From the NCBI RefSeq assembly GCF_037038585.1, contig NC_092523.1, positions 29,393,501 to 29,457,500 on the forward strand: a DNA stretch of 64,000 nucleotides, read 5' to 3'. The position numbers and the translations under genes were made by a program. Positions 54,400 to 64,000 of the stretch are shown here, piece by piece. The notes under the pieces were generated by a model. It saw only the letters and a program-made list of their open reading frames with translations, searched no databases and had not been told where the DNA came from. Position 1 is the stretch's first letter. Every line of letters begins with the position of its first letter. Source of the DNA: Patagioenas fasciata (lineage: Eukaryota; Chordata; Aves; Columbiformes; Columbidae).

Positions 54400-54660
54400 T
54401 CGTGCGCTTTTCTGCTCAGCAACATTGTATCATACCGCTTTGGAAGCGCAAATTACAACAGCCGGAATGCGGCTTCCCAGCGGCGGGCAGAGCAGCCTCC
54501 CCACGCACACACACCGCACAGCTGCACGCAGCACCCACGGACACTCCACACATTATACACGCACGCATTATGAAGCGGCTGTTGAGATCTCCATACCAGG
54601 GTAACCAAAGAGCTGTAAAATGTTTCAGGCAAAGAAAAGCGGCTGGTCGATGGGAAGCAA
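54400..54660. promoter_or_regulatory. Secondary CpG-rich patch beside the main island
   Basis: About 17 CpGs fall in roughly 260 bp (hand count), including GTGCGC, GAAGCGCAA, GCCGGAATGCGG, CAGCGGCGGGC and a run of CACGCA/CACCGCA repeats. Density is lower than in the main island 400 bp to the left, but well above the window background. It could be a shore of the same promoter, an alternative start site, or part of a 5' untranslated exon if transcription runs rightwards. The intervening 54001-54400 is AT-rich but keeps scattered CpGs (TATCGGC, CTCGGGG, CTACGG, ACCGAG). A 123-codon plus-strand frame (54402-54773) crosses it and is not recognisable. Confidence 0.5.
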
Positions 54661-55439
54661 GACTTTGGAGCGCTGGGGAGCACAGGGTTAGTTTTTTGTT
54701 CGTAAGGTTCAGGTTAACCAGCATTTCATCTCTGATAGTCTCAAAAACACATAAATTACATAGATGGGAATGATCATGTCTCAATAAATGGTGTCTGCCT
54801 TAACTAGGTGAAAGCATATCTTGTTTGAAAGCACTAGTGTATAAAGAAAACACGTACAAACAGCTTCAACATGACTGCTCAACCCTAGTGGTGATACATA
54901 TAATAAATCCTGCTACCATTAGGGCTTGAAAAGCTTCAAGAACTCCAAGCGTAAACTTAATGAAAAGCCAGTTTGAAACACTTTCAGGCAGGCAATCCCT
55001 CTGAATTTGGTAACTCTAGCCGTAGAGTCGCCTAAATTACCCAAAACCTTTTTTTTTTTTTTCTTTTTCCTAATTTAGACTGAAAGTATCAACTGGAAAT
55101 TAGAACAGACCATTGTACTGCAAGGCAGAACTTTCTAGGGTTTTTATTTCTTTTTCCTCCTCTCCCTACCATGCTCCCCCTCCCCCCCAACATACTGGAT
55201 ATATGAAAAACGGTAACGCTTAGTAGATAGGTTAACAATTCCTTTATTAGTTTATAATACATACAGCTTAAGAAATGCTTTTAAAAAATTATATTGGAGT
55301 TCAATTCTGGGTCAGGTCAGGAAAAAACAATGCTGATGTATTAAATAATATTCTGTAATTCAACAATAGATTCACTTCATCAATTTAGCAGACATGGTTA
55401 AATACTCTTAAATATGCATATATACAATTGTGCAGACTT

Positions 55440-55456
55440 AAAAAAAAAAAAAAAAA
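55440..55456. repeat. Poly(A) tract, A17
   Basis: 17 adenines lie just after CAGACTT. A T14 run lies about 380 bp to the left (55049-55062). No element is recognised between them. Confidence 0.95.
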
Positions 55457-56392
55457 TAAAAGTCCTTTTCTTCCTATCTTCTCCCAAAGCCGAGCACCCT
55501 GTGAACACCGTACTGGCCTCTAAGCTTTCAGTCTCTCACCCAGACTTAAAATATTTGAAGAGGAATGTAACAATAGTGGAAATCACAGCAACCTTATCTT
55601 CCTAAACTCTGTATGAGAGAAGATGCCCAACAGGCAAAATTATCATCATGTATCTATAAATAGCAGCTTCCTTAATACCCAGTTCTAGGTTAAATTACTG
55701 TTTACACGTTTTCTGCCTGAAATGTATTTTTAACATAGTCCAAAATATTGCGTTTTAAGTTTGCTTTCTTGAAAGATAACATCCCTTCAGCAACTTATCA
55801 TTACTGCTTTGTACATTTAATAGTTTTTTTCCAAGCACATAAGATGCGATGCGATTCTCTGTGAATTCTTTTAAAGCAATATGAATTACACAGGGCCCAT
55901 TCAGCACACAACACGTAGGCACTGTTCTGTTGTTTACCATTCTCTTTAAAATGTATCATTGGAATTAGTTCAGTGTTCTGATTGTCATACTCGGTCTTTT
56001 ATGAAAACAAGAATCTGAGTCAGACTTTTCAAATCAGGAGCAACTGATTCGAACAATTCCTTGTTACCTGACTGAACCAAACCGTTCATTGACAACATTA
56101 ACAGGGATGTACACTGCATATATTAAGTCAGAAAGCCTGTTGCAAGCACAGAAGGATCAGAGATAAACATTTAGAGTGGATGAGATGTTTATATCGGTAC
56201 AATGAAATCAGTTTAAACACAGAGCCACTAAAAATACCAGTTATATGGCATCAGGATATCTGACTTTTTGAAAATTTCTAAACGCGATTTTAAAAATGGA
56301 TTAACAAACCTAAAATGCTGTAACAGAAAAAAATCTTTAGGTAACTATCAAGTCTAGTTTAGCATGAGGTAAGGAAACTTTCACTGATTAAG

Positions 56393-56450
56393 TTTGTTGG
56401 GCTTTTTTGTTTGGTTGGTTTTTTGGGGGGTGAGGGGGTGGGAGTGTGGT
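56393..56450. repeat. T/G-rich tract with three long G runs
   Basis: TTTGTTTGGTTGG units lead into a T4 run and then G6, G5 and G3 runs separated by TGA and T. Three G runs fall one short of the canonical four-run G-quadruplex pattern. Confidence 0.7.
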
Positions 56451-56880
56451 GCAGAGCATGTTTCAATAAACATTACAAAATCTACTATCTGCCCTCCAAA
56501 AGGGAACGTTTGTCAACAGTTCCCTTCTCCATAAAAGCTACAACTAACTACAGAAGTCTTTCTTACTCACCTGAACCTAAATTATCCTCACTGGATCCTC
56601 CTCCTGAGCCTTAGATACACTCTCACATGACAGGAGCTGTCTGGACAAGGCAAGAATTTTCTTTGGGAACAATTAGCCGTGCATTGCAGGCTCCAGCTTA
56701 GGAAAAGACTCTTCTGCAATCGCTGCGCAGCTCTCATCAGCGATTCTGGTTTGATCTGGATATTTTAAACTAAGAGATGTTGAGTTTAGAAGGAAGCTTA
56801 CCTCCAAATCTGCATAATAGCAGAATTGTCTATCAATTAGGGCATAATCAAAATAAACCAGTAACACACTTGTTAAAATT

Positions 56881-56899
56881 AAAAAAAAAAAAAAAAAAA
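56881..56899. repeat. Poly(A) tract, A19
   Basis: 19 adenines follow TTAAAATT. On the minus strand this poly(T) is preceded by CTGTCTTCTCAG, which resembles a splice acceptor, but an exon starting with a T19 run is implausible. Confidence 0.95.
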
Positions 56900-59020
56900 G
56901 ATCTGAGAAGACAGTCTATATAAGTACTTAAAGGGATTGCTAGCTTTTACTTTCATTATTCGATACCATTTCATTCGGGCCAAAACTACTTTCCATCACA
57001 CCCAGAAAATTCCAAACCTAGTTCCCAAATTCAATCTTTGGGTGGTGTTTCTCCTAATTCCTATTTCATCTTTTGCCTCACTAAATCTTTCCTAATGGTC
57101 TGCTGTATTCTGAGGAGTCAAGCATTTATGAATCTTTTTTCAATAAGGTAAATCTTAATGAAATATTAATGAGCTAAACAAAGTAGAATAATCTTTTACA
57201 AGGACATCTTCTATGAAAACAATAAAATGTAGTTTATAAAATATGTATTATTCAGGTGTCATGTAGTGGAGATACACAAACCAGCAGAACAAGTGTCAAA
57301 ATATGAAGTTTCATGCAAGGATTCTTTTTCCTTTTCATTAAAAAAAAATGGCCTCTAATTCAGCCCACACTGACTGAAATGTCAGCATGCAAAAAGATGA
57401 AGTTCAAAAACCAATGAACTGCAAAATACTGTTACCAACAAAACAGCCCAAATGCATATCTGTAAGTAATTAAGAATAAATGCACGGTGTTTTCGGCAGT
57501 GAATTTTTTTGCTTCTAGAGTACTACTCCCCTTGAAACACTTCCACTTGCTTAAGAATTACATCAGTAACTCGATTCACCCAGCCGGCAGAGAGCTTTAC
57601 AAAGAATAGACACAGGAATTAAGAAGGTAGCACCATCAGAACTAATCACTCCATCCAAATCAGCAAAAAAACCCCACCGAACTTCATTTATCCTTATACA
57701 ACATACTCTGACATTCAGCAGACTAATAAAACAGGGTAAAGGGAGCTGTCATAGATGTATACTGGTAACATTCATAATGGTCATGCACATTACAATCAGA
57801 AGTTTTCTAGGGTGCTGTTTGCAAAGTAAGCCTTCATGCAGATAGGCATTCAGCTCATTAACTCCATTTCTGTATTTCCTATTAGTCCCTGAGAAGTTAA
57901 TATTTCTACCTACAATATGGCTATTAAAGGCATTATAATGATCATACATTTTTAGCTGTTTGCAATAAAAATGCAACGTGGCTTTAGGGAGAAGCAGCAC
58001 AGAAATTACAGGAAATTAGCAGTGATTAATATAGATCTTATTTCTAAAATGCATTCTTTTCATAAACAAGGTTGCTGGAGAGCAACATAAATTATTTTAG
58101 TCACAGATATAAAACTAGCCAGCGACACTTACCCTTAATAAGTCACTACTATGAATCCAAGACATTTGGGGCTCTGAGACGTCTCTAATTGAACATTTCC
58201 TTTACACAAAATCATCTGGATTTTGACCTAGTGTAGGGTCATCATGATCCTTCTTTTAATTACTCAACAGCAGTGCTGGGAGAACTTAAAAAGAACCAGG
58301 GATTTTCTTCACTTAATAAGTCTGTTGCCTCTTCAATTAAAGCGATCTCTTTAAATTGTTCAGAATTCAAATGGGGTTTTTTGGTGCACAATTTGCATTA
58401 TTGCCAGCTGCTCAAAAACCATAAGCTACAGCTCCCAAAACAAGGGGACCAATTTAAAATTAAGACTTTGGGGTGGGGGTAGAGGGAAGGGAATAAGGAC
58501 AAGTTCTTTTTCTTTGCCTTCTGGCTTCTTACAGACTGCATTTTAAAGCTCTTCCTACAATCTTCAGGGTTAAATAATGACGTTGAGAAAAAAAAATGAA
58601 AACTGACTTTTAAGTAAGAATGTATCTCAGAGTATTACATTTAAACACCATGGCCTCGAGATTCACAAAAATGTATCATTTAACAAATTGATTCAGAGAT
58701 TATAATTTAAGTACTGTGAAAAGTTTTTACAATCTAGTTGGTTTTGAGTATTGTGGGGAATTTTGCATTTGCATACATCGGTTGCACAAAGTAGTAATTT
58801 TTTTTGTAATTGCTCAGTAGAAGTCTTTTTAATAAACAATCTCCATTTAACAACAGATGAGCTCTGCAGAATTCTTTCTGTATGGTCAGACAGAAAGCCT
58901 TTCTCCTTCAGGACTTATTTCGACTTATTTCTACCTATCACTAAAAGGTTAAAAATAATTTCATTTGGTTGTATTTCAGTAAGAAAGGAATTTTTATTGG
59001 TCAGTTAATGGCCACTATAA

Positions 59021-59109
59021 CTAAAAATAATAATAATTAGCTTTCACAGTGAGCCATTGATGCCTTTACCATTGTTTTTTCAGGATAAAGGTAAAACAGA
59101 CATAATTAG
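59021..59109. promoter_or_regulatory. Candidate enhancer: MEF2, SOX and homeodomain motifs
   Basis: Within 89 bp lie CTAAAAATAA (59021-59030, a perfect MEF2 consensus), TAATTAG (59034-59040), ACCATTGTT (59068-59076, SOX consensus) and a second TAATTAG (59103-59109). The block sits about 5 kb right of the CpG island. AT-rich DNA yields such motifs by chance, so this is a conserved-element candidate only. Confidence 0.25.
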
Positions 59110-59332
59110 CATCATTCGTTAAATTATTAATATCAAGTGGGTACCTAACTCTTACTATTCAAGGAAACTGGAAATAGATAAGGTTATTTTTAGAAATTGC
59201 TGAGCTGCAAGAAGCTGAACAAGTTAGCACAACATAATACTTTTTTCAGCAAAGAGTAGGCTATGCCCTGGAGGTCCGACTACAGCTTCTGGCCTGCTCA
59301 AACTGTTGCAACTCCATCCGCTGCCAACTGGA

Positions 59333-59333
<1 letters not shown>

Positions 59334-59364
<31 letters not shown>
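59334..59364. repeat. Poly(A) tract, A31
   Basis: This run of 31 adenines is the longest homopolymer in the window. I see no poly(A) signal immediately upstream and no matching short direct repeats flanking it, so it is not called as a retrocopy tail. Its length is the kind most affected by assembly or sequencing error. Confidence 0.95.
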
Positions 59365-59368
<4 letters not shown>

Positions 59369-59602
59369 TATACGTCTTCTCACTAGCATACAAAATAAAT
59401 AGATTCAATATTTTAGAAACAACATCAAAGGAAAATCCTGAAGACTGCTGCAGGCATTAAACAGTTGATTAAAGTTCCTGCCATGTTCAATTTCTATCAT
59501 TGTAATTAATGAATCAAAAGGGATTATATGAAAATGTTTTATAACAGTCTTACTAGGTGAATGCACTACCTCATCAAGAGAGTAACACTTTTGAGTAAAA
59601 CT

Positions 59603-59604
<2 letters not shown>

Positions 59605-59644
<40 letters not shown>

Positions 59645-59672
59645 CACACACACACACATATATATATATATG
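59605..59672. repeat. Composite (AT)n-(AC)n-(AT)n microsatellite
   Basis: About 18 AT units (59606-59640) are followed by CATACACACACACACACA and then a second AT run of about 8 units ending near 59672. The alternating purine-pyrimidine core can form cruciform or Z-DNA structures and is likely to be length-polymorphic. The 92-codon minus-strand frame through it, a repetitive Tyr/Ile/Val tract, is a shadow of the repeat. Confidence 0.95.
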
Positions 59673-62135
59673 CAGTTTCTCAAGTTTCCTGGTTGTATTT
59701 TAAGTCAGATACATTGTTTTAACAAGATATCAGAAATGCTTTAAGGGGTGATTAGTCTGGGCTCCTTACCACGGGAGTTAACTATTTATTTGCTCAGAGC
59801 TCTACTTTGGATCCCTATAATAGAATTCTTAGAGAGAAACAGTTAAAATATCAAAAGGCCTGCTAATCAGGTACATGACTGCAGATGCACCTAAAAAGCA
59901 GACAAGATCTTACACAGCACTAGTGCTTATGTGGAAGCTTTACTAACGAGATACTCTTTGTAAACCTGCAAGCCACACCCTATCCACTGCTCTGGTTTGA
60001 GCACATATCATGCTCGAATTAGCTTTACTGTAGGTAGGTTTGGATGCTGCTGGCTAGGTAGTTGTGTCACAGAATGTAGCCTGGAAAGTTTGGGTAGTAA
60101 ACTAAGGTGAATAGCTCACGCTGAATGCGGCGCTGCTATGAACGTATCACCAGTCACATCAAATCTATCCCTCCATGCCAATGAACTACCAGTGGAAACT
60201 GCATCTGTGACACAAACCTATCTACACAGTCAACTGAAAATTTTCATAATAAAATCTAGGCCTTGTATGGGTCAATAGTCATTTTATTGGAAACTGACAC
60301 TTGAAGAAATCAACATGTATTTCTGTTCATCAGTATTTATCACCAGCTCAATTGCAACCTCTCCCCTGCATCTCCATCCTCCACAACCCCAGCTGCCCCC
60401 AGCGCTGGCTGCTGCTAAAGCTTCTGGGTGAGAGGAGGAGTGCTGCAGATCCAGATTTGTGCTAAAGAAGAGGCTGAAATTGATTTATAAAAAATTATAA
60501 CCACTTACTTTGGAGAGAAACGGTTGCGGGACACAGTAGACTGAGGCAGCATAAAACCGACGTTTGTTAATTTAAAAACATATTTCCATCTAGTCAAACA
60601 AACACACTTGTAGGCTTGTGTGAAAAGCAGAGCTGTGCTATTTTCAACGTAAACAGCAGGAATCCACAGACAAAAGCTGAGCAAAGGATGAGTTTTGGGA
60701 ACAGATACAGAGGGCTTAGATTTAAGAAAACTTAACACTTTCCAGACCACTCCCACTGTCAACAATTTAGGAATATAATACTCACTAGGGAATATTTTAC
60801 AGATAATAAATATTTTGAAGACATAGAAAAATAGTTCACAGCATCAGGGTACCTGTAATGTATTACCTTGAAATAAAACTTGTATTTAAAAGATTAAAAA
60901 GAGAAGATTATTCTTGTAGTGGTATCATCTTTTCATTCATACAAATATTAAGCAGAATATATCTGTTTTTTCATATATTCACATTATTGCTTGCTACCAC
61001 AACTGTACAAGGAACATATTCTTAACTTATTGTTCATGTACAGTAATTTTTAGATATCTAATGCAAACTTAAAAATGTTTGAGTTGCAATTAAAAAACTA
61101 TGTGTTTAAGATATGTACAACTAAGATACAGGTAGAAGAAACTAAATAGAACTGGCCTGACCCAAGCATACACCATATATCCAGTGAAAAAAAGTCTTAT
61201 ACTTGTGCAGAAAATAAGCTTTGTAAACCAAAATGAGCAGAAACAAGGGTGCAATAAATAGTTATCTAACACACTTAAATGTACACTGTTGCCCAGTGTA
61301 TGCTGCATTTGTCTCTGGAGCTGTACTGTCCACAATTTCTTCGGTAACTTTTTTCTGCGTATGTGGCTTCAAAACAACAAAAAACAAACCCACCCTGAAA
61401 GGTCCTCTTGCACAACAGGTTTTAATAAAACAAGTCCTTCTGCACCCCTGTGTACAGGATCTTGTAAACAATAGGAATAAAGCTGATAGGTGGCATTAGC
61501 CTGAATTAAAACAGCTACATTATAAACTGTAATACTAATGTATTTTTGTGATCTTTAATCCTACTAACCAGATGCATGCAATTCTCTCAGTGATTCTCCT
61601 AGTCTAAGTAATATAATTCTACTTAGCTGCTTTTTTTTTTTAACCTTTAAATTAGAAGTTTTTCAGAACCAGCTGACAGGACTTCTTCATGAAAAACACA
61701 AATTTCTACTAATGCAGTGACATTTGAGTTTCAAAAAGAATTTTATCTCTTCCTTTTGCTGGAAGAGGCTAGCCAATACCCTAACAAGAAATAAAAATAT
61801 TTACAACTGACTAGTCACTGACAAAAGTTTAGGAAGATCTTCAAAGGTACTTCAGCATGTAAATGAATGATTAAAAGGACTTAAACAATGTACAGTCAAT
61901 TAGTTGTGTCATTTGGGGATAAAAAAATACCTGCTCACTTGTATACCATTTTCAGCTGTGTATTTATAGTAATATATATGTACACATACGCGCGCACACA
62001 TATAAAAGACTCTTTGAAAATGAAGATACGTTAATAAACAGAAGTAGTAAAATAACAATAACTTAAGTAGTAGTTAACATTTGCATGAAATGACTTTGCA
62101 GAGTTTGACCAAATGCACTTCAACATGCTCTTATC

Positions 62136-62238
62136 AAAAAAAAAAAAGGGGGGGGGGGAGGAAGGGAGGAAAAAAAAAACCAAAACAAATACACACACAA
62201 ACAAAAATGAAACAAAACAAAAAATAACGAAAACACCA
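62136..62238. repeat. A12-G11 junction and A/C-rich tract
   Basis: Twelve adenines (62136-62147) abut eleven guanines (62148-62158). AGGAAGGGAGGA and an A9 run follow, then about 65 bp of AACAAAT/ACACACAAACAAAA low-complexity sequence. The Lys/Thr/Asn-rich frame across it is a shadow. Confidence 0.9.
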
Positions 62239-63281
62239 CAAGATTCTGTAGAACCAATGCTATGTTACCACCAGGAGAGCACCAAGCAAGGCACCATTGG
62301 AAAGACAACATACTTTAATAAGTCTCTATAAATAAATCAAATGCTAATCTGGTCGAAAAATCGGTGTCTTTGGTAAAAATTCTATAAGGATGACCTGTAT
62401 AAAAAGAAAACAAATATATATTAAATGGAAGCTGGCAGCAATCCTATTATCTATCAAACTGATAATTCACGTGTTCTTTTTTATTAAGTACATCAAGTCA
62501 TGATGACGATTAAAGGCAACAGTGCTAAGAATTTTATTTACTTGTAAGAGGAGCTTGCCTTTCTAAGAAGTTAAAAAATAATTTTTAACTGGTTTTGATT
62601 GTAAAGGAGAACACAGCTTGGCTGCTTAGAGGGTAAACACTTCTATCTGATGGCATACGGAACATCAGAAAAGTAGTAAGTCTCTGATTCCATTTCTAAG
62701 GCAAACTCTTTTGAAAAAACATCAAAATCAGGTGTATAAATTTATCTTTTGAGATATTCAGAAGTTACTTATTGTTAGAAATGATGCAAACTGCTCAAAA
62801 TCCCTTAATCACTGATATGAGTCAGGTCATGAATGCTTCTGATATACCAGGGCTTCTGATACTCAGGCAAGGTTTCAAAAGGGGAGCAAGAAGCAAAGCT
62901 GGAACACTGTCTTTAAGCCAAAGGTGTAAAATGCATTTACTTAATTTATTTAATTATTTATCTAATTTAGTATCTACAACAGTGGATTTAGAACATCAAG
63001 TTGGCAAAGCACCAAGTTTTGGGTACCAGAGTCTAATTTAAATTATCTGTATTAAAAAAAGACGACAATGTGTTTATTATTTAAAATTAAATCACGAACA
63101 AAACATTACTGGCAGTTTTCAAGAGACTAGGATTAGCAACTTGGTTCACTGAAAATGAGAAAATGGTACAGAGAAGTTTTGTAAAAAATTTCTCATTAAA
63201 TATACCCAGAGGTAGTATGGTAGACATTTCACAAACTGAAAATAAAATCTTTGACTTTTATCCTGTAAAACTATATGCCCA

Positions 63282-63306
63282 TGCTTACATATTACCAATG
63301 TAAGCA
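63282..63306. repeat. Inverted repeat overlapping a donor-like site
   Basis: TGCTTACAT (63282-63290) pairs perfectly with ATGTAAGCA (63298-63306) across ATTACCA. The right arm runs straight into a strong splice-donor-like string, AAGCAG/GTAAGT. Confidence 0.65.
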
Positions 63307-64000
63307 GGTAAGTTGATTTTAAATTGTATTTATAGAATGAATGTTCATCTGTAAATGTTGCTGAGCCATAGTATTTACAAACTAGCATTGTATGTGCTTT
63401 TTTCAATTTAATCCGCAAAACACCAGATATGACAATGTTTTCCTGTAGAAAAACAAAATTTGCAGCAAACTAAAAAGCTTTCACTTAGGTAAACCTAAAA
63501 TCTACTTTCTGAAATTTGCTTTATTCCATTTTCTGTCACATCTCATATATCTAAACCAAAAAAGTTGTGGAACAGATGTTACAAAGAGTCTACTTATTCA
63601 GCAAAACGAAGAGTTTCTGTAAAAAACGTGTTTTAAATATTTCATGTTTGAGGTTATAAAAAAGATCTAACATAGAAATAGGAAAAATGGGAAGACAAAA
63701 AAAATATTATTTTAATATAATTTACTATTATTTATTTACTTTTTAAATGCTTATATGCATGATAGCCCTGTTGTTTCAAAGCACAGACGAAGTACCATGT
63801 AATGAAAGACCACAGATAAGCTGGAACTAACACATCCTATTCTATCTAGCTCTAAGATATTTTGAAAATGGAAATAAAAACAGTACCAAAAAACCAGCAA
63901 AAAGTTTGCAGGCTTATCAAACTGAAGGCCCACATTGGTCATCATTCATTTTAAACCACTTCTCACTGTGTATTTCCAAGATGGGCTTATGGAGTCTCAA

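Larger units (their letters stand above)
54661..59333. other. Non-coding AT-rich stretch right of the CpG island
   Basis: No frame above about 85 codons. A near-perfect minus-strand donor-like string (TTCAG/GTGAGTAAGA, intron side starting at 56570) and a second one (GGAG/GTAAGC, near 56802) occur, without a good acceptor or open frame. Octamer ATTTGCAT sites lie at 58391 and 58767. The even, AT-rich, repeat-poor texture is compatible with conserved regulatory DNA, but conservation cannot be judged here. Confidence 0.65.
59673..64000. other. Non-coding AT-rich stretch to the window end
   Basis: Very AT-rich, especially 63660-63760 with ATTTA strings. The longest frames are about 90 codons and unrecognised. 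It could be intron, intergenic or 3' untranslated sequence. Several AATAAA strings occur, as expected from base composition, so no poly(A) site is called. Confidence 0.65.

Noticed and set aside
14186-59364. Long poly(A) tracts as processed-pseudogene or LINE tails
   Set aside because: No recognisable mRNA or LINE sequence precedes them and no flanking direct repeats were found. CR1, the main avian LINE, does not end in poly(A).
9721-62086. Seven perfect octamer (ATTTGCAT) sites: 9721, 18646, 33591 (minus), 35411, 58391, 58767, 62079
   Set aside because: About four are expected by chance in 64 kb at this AT content, so the excess is not persuasive.

Overview
This window looks like nuclear DNA from a bird, and almost all of it is non-coding. 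The organism call rests mainly on one diagnostic element: the 3' end of a CR1 LINE at about 46066-46312, in the form typical of avian genomes. A CpG island surrounded by CpG-poor, AT-rich DNA, homopolymer A tracts, and the absence of long open frames or bacterial-style gene packing also fit a vertebrate. Other CR1-bearing sauropsids cannot be excluded by eye.

Layout. Positions 1-53250 and 54700-64000 hold no protein-coding gene, tRNA, rRNA or CRISPR array that I can support. The longest open frames outside the CpG island are 156, 145, 142, 138 and 138 codons. A rough estimate (stop frequency about 0.055 per codon, six frames, 64 kb) predicts about one frame of 150 codons or more by chance, so these frames are not evidence of genes, and none shows a domain I recognise. 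The clearest functional element is a CpG island at about 53444-54000, with a weaker CpG-rich patch at 54400-54660. It is a candidate promoter, or a first exon of a transcript extending out of the window or with introns inside it. Its direction cannot be decided from the sequence.

Other contents are one CR1 fragment, poly(A) tracts (longest A31 at 59334 and A28 at 14186), a composite AT/AC microsatellite, several A/C-rich (or T/G-rich) low-complexity islands, a polypyrimidine-biased segment at 49741-50100, a few hairpin-forming inverted repeats, two splice-site-bounded candidate exons (37050-37200 and 50539-50649, both weak), and some transcription-factor motif arrangements. The most notable motif is a perfect palindromic POU-dimer (MORE) site at 8198-8209.

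Interpretation. The picture is an intergenic or intronic gene-poor region with few recognisable transposons and one CpG-island promoter candidate. Such regions often flank developmental regulators in birds, but nothing here identifies the gene. I found no gene system working together and no convincing novel biological system. The items in Part 2 are local signals to test.
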